Source: CAXBNB01 sp049115735
Lineage (GTDB): Bacteria > Bacteroidota > Bacteroidia > Cytophagales > Cyclobacteriaceae
Reading direction: 5' to 3'
Assembly: GCA_049115735.1 (NCBI GenBank)
Contig: JAGDZP010000012.1
Span: 434,001-498,000, forward strand
DNA length: 64,000 nucleotides
The first letter of the stretch is position 1. Every line of letters begins with the position of its first letter. A model generated the notes under the pieces. The model was not told the origin of the DNA. It saw only the letters and a list, made by a program, of their open reading frames with translations, and did not search any database. Positions 17,938 to 26,762 of the stretch are shown in pieces. A program made the position numbers and the translations under genes.

Positions 17938-18207
17938 ATGAGGAGCGTCCTAATAAATGTTCACGGAAGAGTTCAAGGCGTGTTTTATAGAGCCAGCACT
18001 AAAGACCAGGCTATTACTCAGGGTGTAAAGGGTTGGGTGAAAAACCTTCCTGATGGAAGAGTCCAAATTAAGGCGGAAGGAAGCACTGAAGCAGTTGGCA
18101 ATCTGGTAGAATGGTGTAAAAAAGGTCCGCAATTCGCAAACGTCACGGATGTGTTGGTTGAAGACGTATCAAAAGAGGGATTCGATTCTTTTGAAATAGT
18201 TCGCTAA
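17938..18207 (+). CDS. acyP: Acylphosphatase
   Basis: An 89-residue enzyme of the usual length. It hydrolyses carboxyl-phosphate bonds such as acetyl phosphate and 1,3-bisphosphoglycerate. The phosphate-binding loop GRVQGVFYRAS (about 10-20) carries the key Arg, and the catalytic Asn sits in GVKGWVKNLPDGRVQI. Its end overlaps the convergent 18.2 kb gene by four bases. Acyl-phosphate control fits with the PFOR-centred metabolism nearby, but that link is inference. Confidence 0.94.
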   Translation: MRSVLINVHGRVQGVFYRASTKDQAITQGVKGWVKNLPDGRVQIKAEGSTEAVGNLVEWCKKGPQFANVTDVLVEDVSKEGFDSFEIVR

Positions 18208-18659
18208 CTGGCTTTAGCGGTTTCCGGTATTTTTACATACACTCTTTTGATGCCATGTCGCATCAGCACCTTTAGGTCGAAGTATTCATTCACAATAGCT
18301 TTCAGATAATTCTCAACGAAAAATGAATGCTTCTGATCTGAATTGAAAACTGTTAGCTGCAGTACTCCTTTGATGAAAGTTTTGTTCTGGCAAAGATCAT
18401 CAACCCAGGTGCTGAAGGTTTTAGACCAGTCCTGATGGAATTTTTCCTGATGAGAGAGACCATCCCAAATAATCTCCAACTGTGCATCTCCAAATTGAAA
18501 CCGATAGACAGCTGCCAGATTTTCATAAATGCCTTCCAAAGCAGATGTGTCTTCCAACTCAAAGTCCATTATCTTTTGGGAAGTACTGTCCATAATACCC
18601 AATGGGTTGAACAGTCGACCATAAGATTCGATTACCCGGTCGAAAAATACATGGCACAA
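18204..18659 (-). CDS. Conserved hypothetical protein, start codon unclear
   Basis: A 151-residue reading from the TTG at 18659. The same frame stays open to an ATT at 18776, and the extra 39 codons look like real protein (TDDFISHFFFKKDKNY, then LKEAQAEATVAL), with no ATG or GTG in them. The true start may therefore be a rare codon (ATT 18776 or CTG 18692), or the 5' end may be damaged. The body is alpha/beta with aromatic-rich FDRVIESYGRLFNPLG and a C-terminal KRVYVKIPETAKAS. No family recognised. It is convergent with acyP. Confidence 0.6.
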   Translation of the reverse strand: MCHVFFDRVIESYGRLFNPLGIMDSTSQKIMDFELEDTSALEGIYENLAAVYRFQFGDAQLEIIWDGLSHQEKFHQDWSKTFSTWVDDLCQNKTFIKGVLQLTVFNSDQKHSFFVENYLKAIVNEYFDLKVLMRHGIKRVYVKIPETAKAS

Positions 18660-18903
18660 CGCTACAGTAGCTTCAGCCTGCGCTTCTTTCAGGATATAGT
18701 TCTTATCCTTTTTAAAGAAAAAATGTGATATGAAATCGTCGGTGATGATTGTTGTACTTAATTGATTGTTACAAATTTAGCGATTTCCTAAGTCAATCAA
18801 AAATCATTGTTGTAACCCAACCATCATTACGACCACTAATCGCGATGCAATCATGAAAGTAAAATCCAAGTGGATGCTTGAACTAGTTGAGAAGTCTATT
18901 CTG

Positions 18904-19386
18904 TCAATTTTTGTTTGACATATGAGAATGGATGACCTTCCACTGTTCATTTATTCTTGAAAAGACAAAAGTCCATGCAAAGCCTCCTTGCAAAACCCGA
19001 CCATCTGTGACTTTGGCTGAAAAATTTCCCATAGCCGTAAGTAATACACTTTTTTCAGAGAGTACAGTTATCTTCTTGCTTGCAATATTTATTTTTTGAT
19101 ATTCCAGTCCTACTATGCCTTTTTTAAACTGAGACATCACCCCATCAAAGCTGTTGTAATAGATGCCATTGTCTATGAATCCGGCTTTCAAATGGTCATT
19201 TGTAGATTGTTCTATTGCGCTAACATCAAGTTTTTCTCCGGCTTCAATATTATTTAAAAACACCGCTAATATTTCTTTTTCTATTTTGTTTTGAGTTCTA
19301 GCACTTACTGATTGAGCTTGAGTTTTTCCGTATACACCTATTTGAAAAAGACAAAGTAAGATTAGTGAGGTTCTGAGATTTTTCAT
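18904..19386 (-). CDS. Secreted NTF2-like (SnoaL/DUF4440-type) protein
   Basis: A 160-residue protein with a signal peptide (MKNLRTSLILLCLFQIGVYG, cleavage near AQS). The mature part has the alpha-plus-beta cone pattern of the NTF2-like fold: an N-terminal helix with FLNNIEAGEKLDVSAIE, then strands ending in FAWTFVFSRINEQWKVIHSHMS. The Trp-Lys-x-x-x-His-x-H ending is typical of DUF4440/SnoaL-like proteins. These bind small ligands, and no substrate is suggested here. It may be co-transcribed with the ClbS-like gene 10 bases upstream. Confidence 0.7.
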   Translation of the reverse strand: MKNLRTSLILLCLFQIGVYGKTQAQSVSARTQNKIEKEILAVFLNNIEAGEKLDVSAIEQSTNDHLKAGFIDNGIYYNSFDGVMSQFKKGIVGLEYQKINIASKKITVLSEKSVLLTAMGNFSAKVTDGRVLQGGFAWTFVFSRINEQWKVIHSHMSNKN

Positions 19387-19396
19387 AAGGTTAAAT

Positions 19397-19900
19397 TCAT
19401 TTGTTTCTTCTAGATTTTCGAATGAGTTTGTACGCCCAATCGTAATGACTGGAGGTTGAAGAAATTAAGTAGGCACCTAGAGAAATAGTACCTGTCCACC
19501 TATACCTTTTCTTCTCAAAGAGCTCATCATTCGTATGTTGATTGATCTTTTGCATAATTAGGAGATGTGATTCATTTAACTTAGCTAGCACACTCGAAAG
19601 GCTTTCATTTTTATAGTTTTCCCAAATTTGGTAATTCAATTCAGGTACAGTCTTCCATGTGTAACTCTTTGCAGGTATGTCTGGTTTTAGCCCACTCATG
19701 CCTACGCTATACCACTCCATCATCATAAGATGCCAGTGGTATAGGTGTGCTAGAACGTCGCATATGTTTCTATTGAGTGTGCCACCAGGGAATTCGAATT
19801 CTTGTTCCTTTTGAGAGAAAGAGTTGACGAGCGCTTTTAATCGCTCAAAGTTCTTTTGGCTCGACTCTAAAAGTTCTGCTTTGGTTTTAGGTCTTGGCAT
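19397..19900 (-). CDS. ClbS/DfsB (DUF1706) four-helix bundle protein
   Basis: A 167-residue protein from the ATG at 19900 (MPRPKTKAELL). The frame is open to 19951, but the shorter start matches the family's conserved N-terminus. Motifs: LNRNICDVLAHLYHWHLMM and a terminal HYDWAYKLIRK, typical of the DinB-like ClbS/DfsB family. ClbS protects producers from colibactin. Most relatives have no known role. The start lies 47 bases after rnfA, so it may ride on the rnf transcript. Confidence 0.85.
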   Translation of the reverse strand: MPRPKTKAELLESSQKNFERLKALVNSFSQKEQEFEFPGGTLNRNICDVLAHLYHWHLMMMEWYSVGMSGLKPDIPAKSYTWKTVPELNYQIWENYKNESLSSVLAKLNESHLLIMQKINQHTNDELFEKKRYRWTGTISLGAYLISSTSSHYDWAYKLIRKSRRNK

Positions 19901-19947
19901 TTGGCCGAATTCTTTAAGTAAGTTGTGATGCACTTCAACAGTTGGAA

Positions 19948-20520
19948 TCAAACCACACCTGCGAACCCCATAAAGGCCATAGCAAGAATGCCCGCAATGA
20001 CAAGGGCGGCCGGGACGCCTTTCATGGCAGGCGGGAGCTCGGCCATTTCCATAAATTCCCTTAGGCTGGAAAAGAGTACAATAGCTAACGTGAATCCAGC
20101 AGCATTTGCGATTGAAAAGACGATACTTTGCAGCAGGTTGTAGTCTTGTTGAATCACCAAAATGGCAACACCCAGAATGGCGCAGTTAGTTGTGATCAAT
20201 GGAAGGAAAACTCCGAGTGCCTGGTATAGATCCGGACTCACTTTCTTAAGAACAATTTCAACTACCTGCACTAAAAAGGCAATGACAAGAATGTAAGCAA
20301 CGGTTTGAAGATAGGTTATTCCTAAGGGCACTAGAAAAAAATTGTAAATCAGGAAGGTAACTACAGTAGCCACGGTCATCACGAAGAGCACTGCTCCACC
20401 CATGCCCAGCGCCGTACTTGTATTTTTAGAAACGCCTAGAAATGGGCAGATACCCAAAAAACGGGCTAAAACAATATTGTTTATGAAAACTGCAGATATG
20501 AAGATTACTAGATATTCCAT
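19948..20520 (-). CDS. rnfA: Rnf complex membrane subunit RnfA
   Basis: A 190-residue integral membrane protein with six predicted spans. Cysteines in GICPFLG (about 25) and TTNCAILG (about 113) match those that, with RnfE, hold an intramembrane Fe-S cluster. Together with RnfE it carries electrons across the membrane in the ferredoxin:NAD+ oxidoreductase, which pumps Na+ or H+. It is the last rnf gene of the operon, as in other rnfBCDGEA operons. Confidence 0.97.
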   Translation of the reverse strand: MEYLVIFISAVFINNIVLARFLGICPFLGVSKNTSTALGMGGAVLFVMTVATVVTFLIYNFFLVPLGITYLQTVAYILVIAFLVQVVEIVLKKVSPDLYQALGVFLPLITTNCAILGVAILVIQQDYNLLQSIVFSIANAAGFTLAIVLFSSLREFMEMAELPPAMKGVPAALVIAGILAMAFMGFAGVV

Positions 20521-20530
20521 TTGTGTTGGC

Positions 20531-20604
20531 TTTTGACTTTAACTATTGACGTTGACTTTAACCTTTGACATTGACTTTTGACTTTCTACTTCCAACTTCC
20601 AACT
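20531..20604. repeat. Short degenerate tandem repeat between rnfE and rnfA
   Basis: Four or five imperfect units based on TTGACTTT, then CTTCCAACTT units, fill the 84-base gap between rnfE and rnfA. Simple AAAGTCAA/AAGTTGGAAG-type repeats are common between Bacteroidota genes. In an otherwise overlapping operon this is the only spacer apart from the 21.2 kb palindrome. Confidence 0.7.
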
Positions 20605-21201
20605 TTAATTTTTCAACTTCCTCCACTCAAAAAAAGCGATGATAAACCCAAGTGCTATAAAAGCACCAGGCGCCAGGATAAACAAAATCATACCATCCTG
20701 ATCAATCAATTTCATTCCGAAAAAGGAGTAATTCCCTAATAACTCCCGAACACCACCCAGTAGTGTAAGCGCAAAAGTGAAACCTACACCCATACCCAGT
20801 CCGTCTATCGCTGAAGATAGTACATCATGCCTTGAAGCGAATGACTCGGCTCGCCCCAGTACTATACAGTTGACAACTATAAGTGGAATAAAAAGACCTA
20901 ATTGCTCGTGTAATGAAGGAAGGTAACCTGCCATGCATAGATCAACTACAGTTACAAATGAGGCTATCACAACAATAAATGCTGGTATTCTTACCTTGTT
21001 AGGTATCAGGTTTTTGATCAGTGAAATCACTATGTTGGAAAGAAGCAATACGAACAGTGTCGCAAGTCCCATTCCTAGTCCATTGATCGCTGTACTGGTA
21101 ACACCCAGCGTAGGGCACAGGCCAAGCAATAAAACGAAAACTGGATTTTCTTTTATAAAGCCCTTAGTGAAATTCTCTTTTTGGTTTATTTCTGTTTTCA
21201 T
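20605..21201 (-). CDS. rnfE: Rnf complex membrane subunit RnfE
   Basis: A 198-residue membrane protein homologous to RnfA, with LGLCPTLGV near residue 28 and VVNCIVLGRAE near 113 carrying the paired cysteines. It forms the inverted-topology partner of RnfA in the transmembrane electron path. The ending EWRKLKN is basic and cytoplasmic. It is separated from rnfG by a 132-base spacer that contains a palindromic repeat. Confidence 0.96.
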   Translation of the reverse strand: MKTEINQKENFTKGFIKENPVFVLLLGLCPTLGVTSTAINGLGMGLATLFVLLLSNIVISLIKNLIPNKVRIPAFIVVIASFVTVVDLCMAGYLPSLHEQLGLFIPLIVVNCIVLGRAESFASRHDVLSSAIDGLGMGVGFTFALTLLGGVRELLGNYSFFGMKLIDQDGMILFILAPGAFIALGFIIAFFEWRKLKN

Positions 21202-21227
21202 TTTGAGTTCTTATTTATGCAATGAAT

Positions 21228-21303
21228 TGTCATCCCGACTTTGGCGGGATCTTCTACGATTCTATAATTCTCAAAGAAAGATTTCTCCTTCGTCGAAATG
21301 ACA
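21228..21303. repeat. Palindromic MITE-like dispersed repeat inside the rnf operon
   Basis: A 76-bp element whose ends are imperfect inverted repeats: TGTCATCCCGAC at the left and GTCGAAATGACA at the right (two mismatches). The core contains GATCTTC and AGATTTCTCC. This matches the small palindromic repeats scattered through many Bacteroidota genomes. It sits in the rnfG-rnfE spacer and would fold in the mRNA, where it could tune expression of the distal genes. Confidence 0.75.
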
Positions 21304-21333
21304 GAAAACATTAGTAAACCAATTTCTAATTGA

Positions 21334-21933
21334 TCATTTCTCATTGTTAATTGTTTCAATGTTTTCAAAAGCCAACTCAATCGCATCAGAAACCGCTCTG
21401 GAGGATATTGTAGCGCCTGATATGGCATCTACATCACCACCATCTTTTTTAACTTTCAAGTCCATGTCCTTAGGACTTTTATTCAAATATTGTTGTAGAA
21501 AGCCTTCATCAGATATTTTCGAACCAAGTCCGGGCGTTTCTTTATGTCCTAGTATTTGAATGTTAAAAATCTTATTGGATCTATCAAAGCCCACCATCAA
21601 TTCAATTTTGCCACTGTACCCGAGCATCGAATAAGTCTTGATTGCGGTAGTCTGCAATTCACCGTTCATTTTTGCCGGATAAAAAACCAATGAATCTGCC
21701 TTTTTTCTTGCATCGGGTGCCTGAGGTAAGCCTACTTTATAGCTGTCCCCGATGGGATCATTATTATATTCAGCGACAACTGCTTCGATAGCCTTCTTTT
21801 GTTTTTCGAGTTTGGCTAATGCTATGGGCTCTTCCGTCCAGTCATATACATAACCGAGTGCCACGGCTGCTACCAGCGTGACCAGTCCAAGCGTCAGCAC
21901 CATATTGAGAAAGCTAGATTTCTTAGTTTCCAT
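21334..21933 (-). CDS. rnfG: Rnf complex FMN subunit RnfG
   Basis: A 199-residue protein from the ATG at 21933 (METKKSSFLN), which overlaps the rnfD end by 11 bases. The frame is open further, but the extra leader lies within rnfD. A single N-terminal membrane span (about 9-30) is followed by the periplasmic FMN domain. The covalent-flavin motif is SGATISS near residue 175, where the Thr takes FMN by phosphoester. It mediates electron flow between RnfD and RnfA/E. Confidence 0.96.
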   Translation of the reverse strand: METKKSSFLNMVLTLGLVTLVAAVALGYVYDWTEEPIALAKLEKQKKAIEAVVAEYNNDPIGDSYKVGLPQAPDARKKADSLVFYPAKMNGELQTTAIKTYSMLGYSGKIELMVGFDRSNKIFNIQILGHKETPGLGSKISDEGFLQQYLNKSPKDMDLKVKKDGGDVDAISGATISSRAVSDAIELAFENIETINNEK

Positions 21934-22927
21934 TGTCGTAAGATTTAGTTCCAAAACGCTCTGGTCTGAAAGCCCTATTGATAAGTGGTACAAATGCGTT
22001 CATGATAAGAATCGCAAAAGAGACGCCTTCGGGAAATGACCCGAATAGCCTGATGATCATGGTGATCAATCCGATACCCACACCAAATACCAGCATGCCC
22101 TTGTGTGTGAATGGCGAAGTGACATAATCTGTAGCCATAAACACTGCACCTAGCATTACACCACCACTCAGTAAATGAAACAATGGGTTAGCATATTGAG
22201 TCGGATCAATTAGCCAAAAGATTCCCGAGAAGACTGCAACGGTGAGCAGCATCGATATTGGTATATGCCAGGTGATGATTTTTCTGTAGATCATATATAC
22301 CAATCCAAGAATCATTGCGAGTGCAGACATTTCTCCTAAAGAACCTCCTTGCAATCCTATGAGCAAATCCATCAAAGAAGGCATTTCACTCATGAGTTCT
22401 GGAAGAGGCGTTCCAGCTCGAACACCCTCCTTCATCAGACCTAGGGGAGTGGCGCCTGTTACTCCATCGATAGACCAACTGGCTGTAGCCACAGGCCAGC
22501 TTGTCATCTGTAATGGAAATGAGATCAGCATAAATACCCTACCTACCAGTGCAGGATTAAAAGGGTTATTGCCCAATCCTCCAAAAGTCATTTTGCCTAT
22601 ACCTATGGCCACCAGACTACCTATAATGATAATATGGATCGGCAGGTTACTCGGTAGGTTGAATGCCAGTAAAATCCCCGTTATTACCGCCGATCCATCG
22701 GCGAGGTTGGCCTCTTTTTTTAGTAAATATTTTGAAATCAAAAACTCAAACAGCATACAGGAAAGCGTTGATATGGCTATCACATAGAATGCCCCGAAAC
22801 CAAAATTATACACTGAAAATGCTACTGCCGGAACCATGGCAATGATGACACCTCGCATGATCTGAGGTACAGTCAACGTTTCATGAATGTGAGGAGAAGG
22901 GGCAACTGTTAATAATTGTTCACTCAT
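21923..22927 (-). CDS. rnfD: Rnf complex membrane FMN subunit RnfD
   Basis: A 334-residue protein with about ten membrane spans. VTGATPLGL near residue 160 carries the Thr that binds FMN covalently. GNNPFNPALVGRVF and the DYVTSPFTHKG loop are typical of RnfD/NqrB. The start overlaps the rnfC stop by four bases (ATGA). It forms the membrane core of the ion pump. Confidence 0.97.
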   Translation of the reverse strand: MSEQLLTVAPSPHIHETLTVPQIMRGVIIAMVPAVAFSVYNFGFGAFYVIAISTLSCMLFEFLISKYLLKKEANLADGSAVITGILLAFNLPSNLPIHIIIIGSLVAIGIGKMTFGGLGNNPFNPALVGRVFMLISFPLQMTSWPVATASWSIDGVTGATPLGLMKEGVRAGTPLPELMSEMPSLMDLLIGLQGGSLGEMSALAMILGLVYMIYRKIITWHIPISMLLTVAVFSGIFWLIDPTQYANPLFHLLSGGVMLGAVFMATDYVTSPFTHKGMLVFGVGIGLITMIIRLFGSFPEGVSFAILIMNAFVPLINRAFRPERFGTKSYDNGN

Positions 22928-24267
22928 TTTTTATCCGCTTTTTTAATGGATGATTTGCCCAACCTGATGTAGTCCAGGATAGGCCTGTTTGATGGACATA
23001 CGAAAGAGCAGGATCCACACTCGATACAGTCGAGAACATGTTCCTCCTTTGCTTTTTTACTTTCCTTACTTTTGCCCAAAAGCATCAAATGATAAGGTTC
23101 CAGTCCCATAGGGCATACCTCGATACATTTACCACAGTGTAGGCAGTTGTACATTTCGGCTCGCTTAGATTCCTCATGGGGTAAAACCAATATACCTGAT
23201 GTGGCTTTGGCAATGGGCACATTCACATCGTTCAACGCTTTGCCCATCATAGGGCCACCGGAAATGATTTTGCCAGTGTTATCAGGAATACCCCCAGCTG
23301 CTGCCAATAGTTCGTTCACGGGAGTTCCTATTCTTACCCTCAGGTTCGAAGGGCAGCTGATTTCTTTTCCTGTCACAGTCACGATTCGCTCAATTAGTGG
23401 CTTATTTTTCTGTACCGCTTCATACACAGAATAGGTGGTGCCCACATTGTGTACAACGGCTCCAACATCCATGGGTAAACCACCTGAAGGAACCTCTCTT
23501 CCAAGCAATGCTTCGATCAATTGTTTCTCTCCTCCCTGGGGATAACAAACTTCCAAAGGTTCTACAGTTACTCCCTCATAATCTGTCGATAATTCGGTTA
23601 GGATATCAATGGCATCAGCTTTGTTGTTTTCAACGCCGATAATGGCTCTGTCAACACCCAGAGCTTTCATCAATATTTTTGTACCTACAAACACTTCTTG
23701 GGACTTTTCGAGCATCAGCCTGTGGTCGGAGGTAAGGTAAGGCTCGCATTCTACTCCATTGATGATCAACGTATCGATATGCTTTCCTTCCGGAACACTA
23801 AGCTTTACATGACTCGGAAATGCAGCGCCACCCATACCAACTACACCCATCTCCATGATCCTTTCAACGATCTGTTTTGGATCAAGTGCAATGTCAGTGA
23901 CAAGGTCATCAGAACGATCGATGCTCTCTTCCCATTCGTCTCCTTTTACCCTCACATTTATCGCCAGTCGTTTATAACCACTGCTATCCATTACTTCCTC
24001 AATTTTTCCTACTTTGCCCGATACAGAGGAGTGGATGTTGGAGGAAACAAAACCTTCATGGGTAGCCAATACCTGCCCTACTTTTACCGCATCACCTCGT
24101 TCTACGATCACCTTGGCCGGTTTACCGATATGCTGCGAAACCGGGATGGTTACCATCCTGGAGGGCATAAGTTCTTTGATTTGAACTTGTGCAGATAGCT
24201 TGTATTCCGGCGGGTGAACACCACCTTTGTGAAAGGTTTTTAGTTTATTGGTCAGTTCACTTAGCAT
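22924..24267 (-). CDS. rnfC: Rnf complex NADH-binding subunit RnfC
   Basis: A 447-residue soluble subunit. The NADH/FMN-binding region has GMGGAAFPSHVKL near 144-156 and NGVECEPYLTSDHRLM near 169-184. Two [4Fe-4S] motifs are at the C-terminus: CLHCGKCIEVCPMG and CIECGSCSFVCPSNRP. It exchanges electrons with NAD(H) at the cytoplasmic face. The start overlaps rnfB by 11 bases. Confidence 0.97.
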   Translation of the reverse strand: MLSELTNKLKTFHKGGVHPPEYKLSAQVQIKELMPSRMVTIPVSQHIGKPAKVIVERGDAVKVGQVLATHEGFVSSNIHSSVSGKVGKIEEVMDSSGYKRLAINVRVKGDEWEESIDRSDDLVTDIALDPKQIVERIMEMGVVGMGGAAFPSHVKLSVPEGKHIDTLIINGVECEPYLTSDHRLMLEKSQEVFVGTKILMKALGVDRAIIGVENNKADAIDILTELSTDYEGVTVEPLEVCYPQGGEKQLIEALLGREVPSGGLPMDVGAVVHNVGTTYSVYEAVQKNKPLIERIVTVTGKEISCPSNLRVRIGTPVNELLAAAGGIPDNTGKIISGGPMMGKALNDVNVPIAKATSGILVLPHEESKRAEMYNCLHCGKCIEVCPMGLEPYHLMLLGKSKESKKAKEEHVLDCIECGSCSFVCPSNRPILDYIRLGKSSIKKADKK

Positions 24268-25219
24268 CGTCTTCTGGTTTTGTTGTGGTGGCTTTCTCTG
24301 CTGCTTTGGCAGCTAGTCTTTCCTCTTTCTCCTTTTCCTTCGCCAGTCTTGCTTTCTCTTTTTTCCTCTCCCTGCGTTGAGCTACTTTTTCCAATGTAGC
24401 TTCTGGTACATTATCGGACATGATATTTCTGGAGTCACAGACTTCTACACATTCTGCACAGAGCTTACACAAATCGGGATCGATTCGTGCCAGGTTGTTT
24501 GTGATGGTGATGGCATCATACCTGCACTCATCAAAGCACTTCGCACAACCGGAGCATGCTACTGCGCATTCTTTCCTGGCCACTCCACCCTTTTCTTCAT
24601 TCACACAGGCTACATAGATGCGCTTGTTTTTCTTTCCTTGTGGCCACAGTTCGATGATGTCTTTAGGACAGGCCGTCACGCAAGCGTTACATGCGGTGCA
24701 TTTGTCTTCTACTACTTCCGGTAGCATTGTTACCGGATTCATAAATAAAGCTTCAAAATCACAGGCATCTGCGCATTCGCCCAGTCCCACACAACCATCA
24801 GCGCAACCACGATCTCCACTATAGAGGTCGGTAGCTATGGTACAACTGGCGGCACCATCATAGTTGTTTACTTTTTTTCTGTGTTCCCTTGATCCGGCGC
24901 ATCTAACAACCGCGACATATGGATCTCTTTCTACGGCTTCCATGCCGAGGATGTCTGCCACTTGTTTCATTACTTCATTGCCACCAACAGGGCAGAAGTA
25001 GTCGTTTAGTTCGCTTGCTTTGGTCAAGCCTTCAGCAAAGTTTCTACAGCCTGGATAGCCACAGCCACCGCAGTTGGTGTTGGGCAATACATCCATTAGG
25101 CCATCTATTCTAGGATCCTCTTTTACGTAGAATTTTTTACTGACAAAATATAAGATCACAGCGGCTAATACACCGAGCGATCCTAAAATTATCACTGTAT
25201 TTAATACTAAATCACTCAT
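24257..25219 (-). CDS. rnfB: Rnf complex ferredoxin-accepting subunit RnfB
   Basis: A 320-residue protein with an N-terminal membrane anchor (about 5-27), then NCGGCGYPGC and FCPVGG for the first [4Fe-4S] cluster, and four more ferredoxin-like cysteine sets (CVGLGECADAC, CTACNACVTACP, CSGCAKCFDEC, CKLCAECVEVC). This is the long polyferredoxin type seen in Bacteroidota. The C-terminal 50 residues are a charged Lys/Glu/Ala helix (KEKEKEERLAAKAAEKA). It takes electrons from reduced ferredoxin or flavodoxin, matching the PFOR and flavodoxin genes upstream. Confidence 0.96.
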   Translation of the reverse strand: MSDLVLNTVIILGSLGVLAAVILYFVSKKFYVKEDPRIDGLMDVLPNTNCGGCGYPGCRNFAEGLTKASELNDYFCPVGGNEVMKQVADILGMEAVERDPYVAVVRCAGSREHRKKVNNYDGAASCTIATDLYSGDRGCADGCVGLGECADACDFEALFMNPVTMLPEVVEDKCTACNACVTACPKDIIELWPQGKKNKRIYVACVNEEKGGVARKECAVACSGCAKCFDECRYDAITITNNLARIDPDLCKLCAECVEVCDSRNIMSDNVPEATLEKVAQRRERKKEKARLAKEKEKEERLAAKAAEKATTTKPEDDAK

Positions 25220-25637
25220 CCCTTGTAATGTCTAGTTTGAAATTATTTGAAAGAGAGAGACTCGATTTGCTCAGCCCATAATAATAGGGTGGGAGGGTTA
25301 GCAATGAAATGAGACCAGCCCATTTTTCACTTACACCCATTAGCAGGGTAAAAATTATCGTGAATGCCACCAACAAAAATGGCATTAGGTAGGCCCAGAA
25401 CAGGGCCTTGTAGCCGGCATTCAGATTGATTTTCAATCTTACTCTGTCTCCTCTTCTGTATTCTTCGTTTAGGTTGTCTTTGTTTAAAATAAACGTGTTT
25501 CTTTCGGCATCTGTCACACCACAAAAGCCCTTCATGTTACAACTGCTGCATTCTTCCTTTTCAAGGAATACAGTGACTTTTTCATCACTTACTGCGGTTA
25601 TCACACCGGAATGTTCTATGGACGTTTGCTCTGTCAT
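25212..25637 (-). CDS. RseC/RsxC-regulator-like SoxR-reducing system protein
   Basis: A 141-residue protein. The N-terminal half has paired cysteines in EECSSCNMKGFCGV (about 27-40). Two hydrophobic segments follow (about 72-92 and 96-118). This is the RseC family, encoded with rnf/rsx genes in many bacteria and thought to help the complex. It overlaps rnfB by eight bases and the upstream 352-aa gene by four, so it is part of the operon. Confidence 0.88.
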   Translation of the reverse strand: MTEQTSIEHSGVITAVSDEKVTVFLEKEECSSCNMKGFCGVTDAERNTFILNKDNLNEEYRRGDRVRLKINLNAGYKALFWAYLMPFLLVAFTIIFTLLMGVSEKWAGLISLLTLPPYYYGLSKSSLSLSNNFKLDITRDE

Positions 25638-26692
25638 GCCTGTGCCAGTTTCGGTACTTTCCTTTTTCTTAGTGGATATTTGAAAAGCAATGAAATACTT
25701 GTTTTCACGATATCCCCTGAGTTTTTACAAACATTAAAAATGTTATCCTGATACAATTCAGCGAGCTCTTGTGAAAGACATTGAATATTCTCAGGTGTTG
25801 ACAGGGTATCTGTGCGCATGGCTCCCAGGAGTTCTTTCAGCTTTTTATGTTCTGATTGAGCCCTCTTGGCCATTCGGGTGCGTTCCTCTTTTTGGTATTG
25901 AAGTTCCAGCTGTGGGCTGATACTTTTTAACCCAAGTTTAATAATTGGGAAATTTTCCCTGAAGAATTGAGGTAGGTACAATGACCGACTTCCTTCGAAG
26001 CATTGCTGATCGAAATCAATGGCCCTCATCCTGAAGTGCACCTCGTCAAAATCCTGGACGATCTCTACCACAAAGTTGTCGTCACGCATATCAGCCAGAA
26101 GTTGTACAAGACATCTTTCGTTGAATTTCACAAATTCTTTGGCCAGTCTTTTAGGATTGAAAGTGGCCTTTGGCAGGTACTCGGCAATGAACTGATCACC
26201 GGGTATACCGGGAATATGTTCTTCTACCAGGGTATTGCCCCAAACCAGATAGTTGATCTTATTGGGTGATAATGAATGCTCTAGCTCCATGCCATAAATC
26301 CTGGAAGCATCCGCTTGTTTGATGTAGAAATAGTCGAATAGATCATTCAACTCATTGACAATTCTTACCCTGATGGGTTTGGTATTTCCGAAGGTACAAA
26401 GGTCCAGTCGGTCAATACGCAAGTGCCCCATTACCGATAGGTCTCCATTCACTTTCAAATGCGCATATATTTCCTTCAGGCTGGGATAGATGAATTGTTG
26501 ATCGGCTTCATCGAAGATGAGCGTCTCCCAAAGCGTATCATTGTCACTCTTATCCTGCAGTGCTATGGAACTGCGATAGTGAAAGAGATCTTTGTGATTC
26601 AGCTGAGCCCCAAGCCAACGACCGTGTTCTCTCAGGTAGTTTTCCAACTCCTGGGATACTGGATAAATCGGTTTTTTGAGGCGGATGCGCAT
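25634..26692 (-). CDS. Unknown 352-aa protein at the head of the rnf operon, kinase-like pattern
   Basis: The stop of this gene overlaps the RseC-like start (ATGA), so it is the first gene of the rnf operon. I do not recognise the family. Several elements are in the order of a protein-kinase or phosphotransferase fold: FYIKQAD with Lys125, an acidic strand YGMELEHS, a hinge-like NTLVEEHIPGIPGDQF (153-168), then DMRDDNF (201-207) and RAIDFDQQ (223-230), which could be catalytic-loop Asp/Asn and metal Asp. Basic helices follow, ending KYPLRKRKVPK. There is no signal peptide or membrane span. Possible roles are kinase or adapter for the complex. This is inference. Confidence 0.7.
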   Translation of the reverse strand: MRIRLKKPIYPVSQELENYLREHGRWLGAQLNHKDLFHYRSSIALQDKSDNDTLWETLIFDEADQQFIYPSLKEIYAHLKVNGDLSVMGHLRIDRLDLCTFGNTKPIRVRIVNELNDLFDYFYIKQADASRIYGMELEHSLSPNKINYLVWGNTLVEEHIPGIPGDQFIAEYLPKATFNPKRLAKEFVKFNERCLVQLLADMRDDNFVVEIVQDFDEVHFRMRAIDFDQQCFEGSRSLYLPQFFRENFPIIKLGLKSISPQLELQYQKEERTRMAKRAQSEHKKLKELLGAMRTDTLSTPENIQCLSQELAELYQDNIFNVCKNSGDIVKTSISLLFKYPLRKRKVPKLAQA

Positions 26693-26762
26693 TGTCTTAC
26701 TCGTTCACTTTTCGAGCCTTTCTTGGTTTCATAGAAGAACTCTTCTTGTATTTATATCTGTT

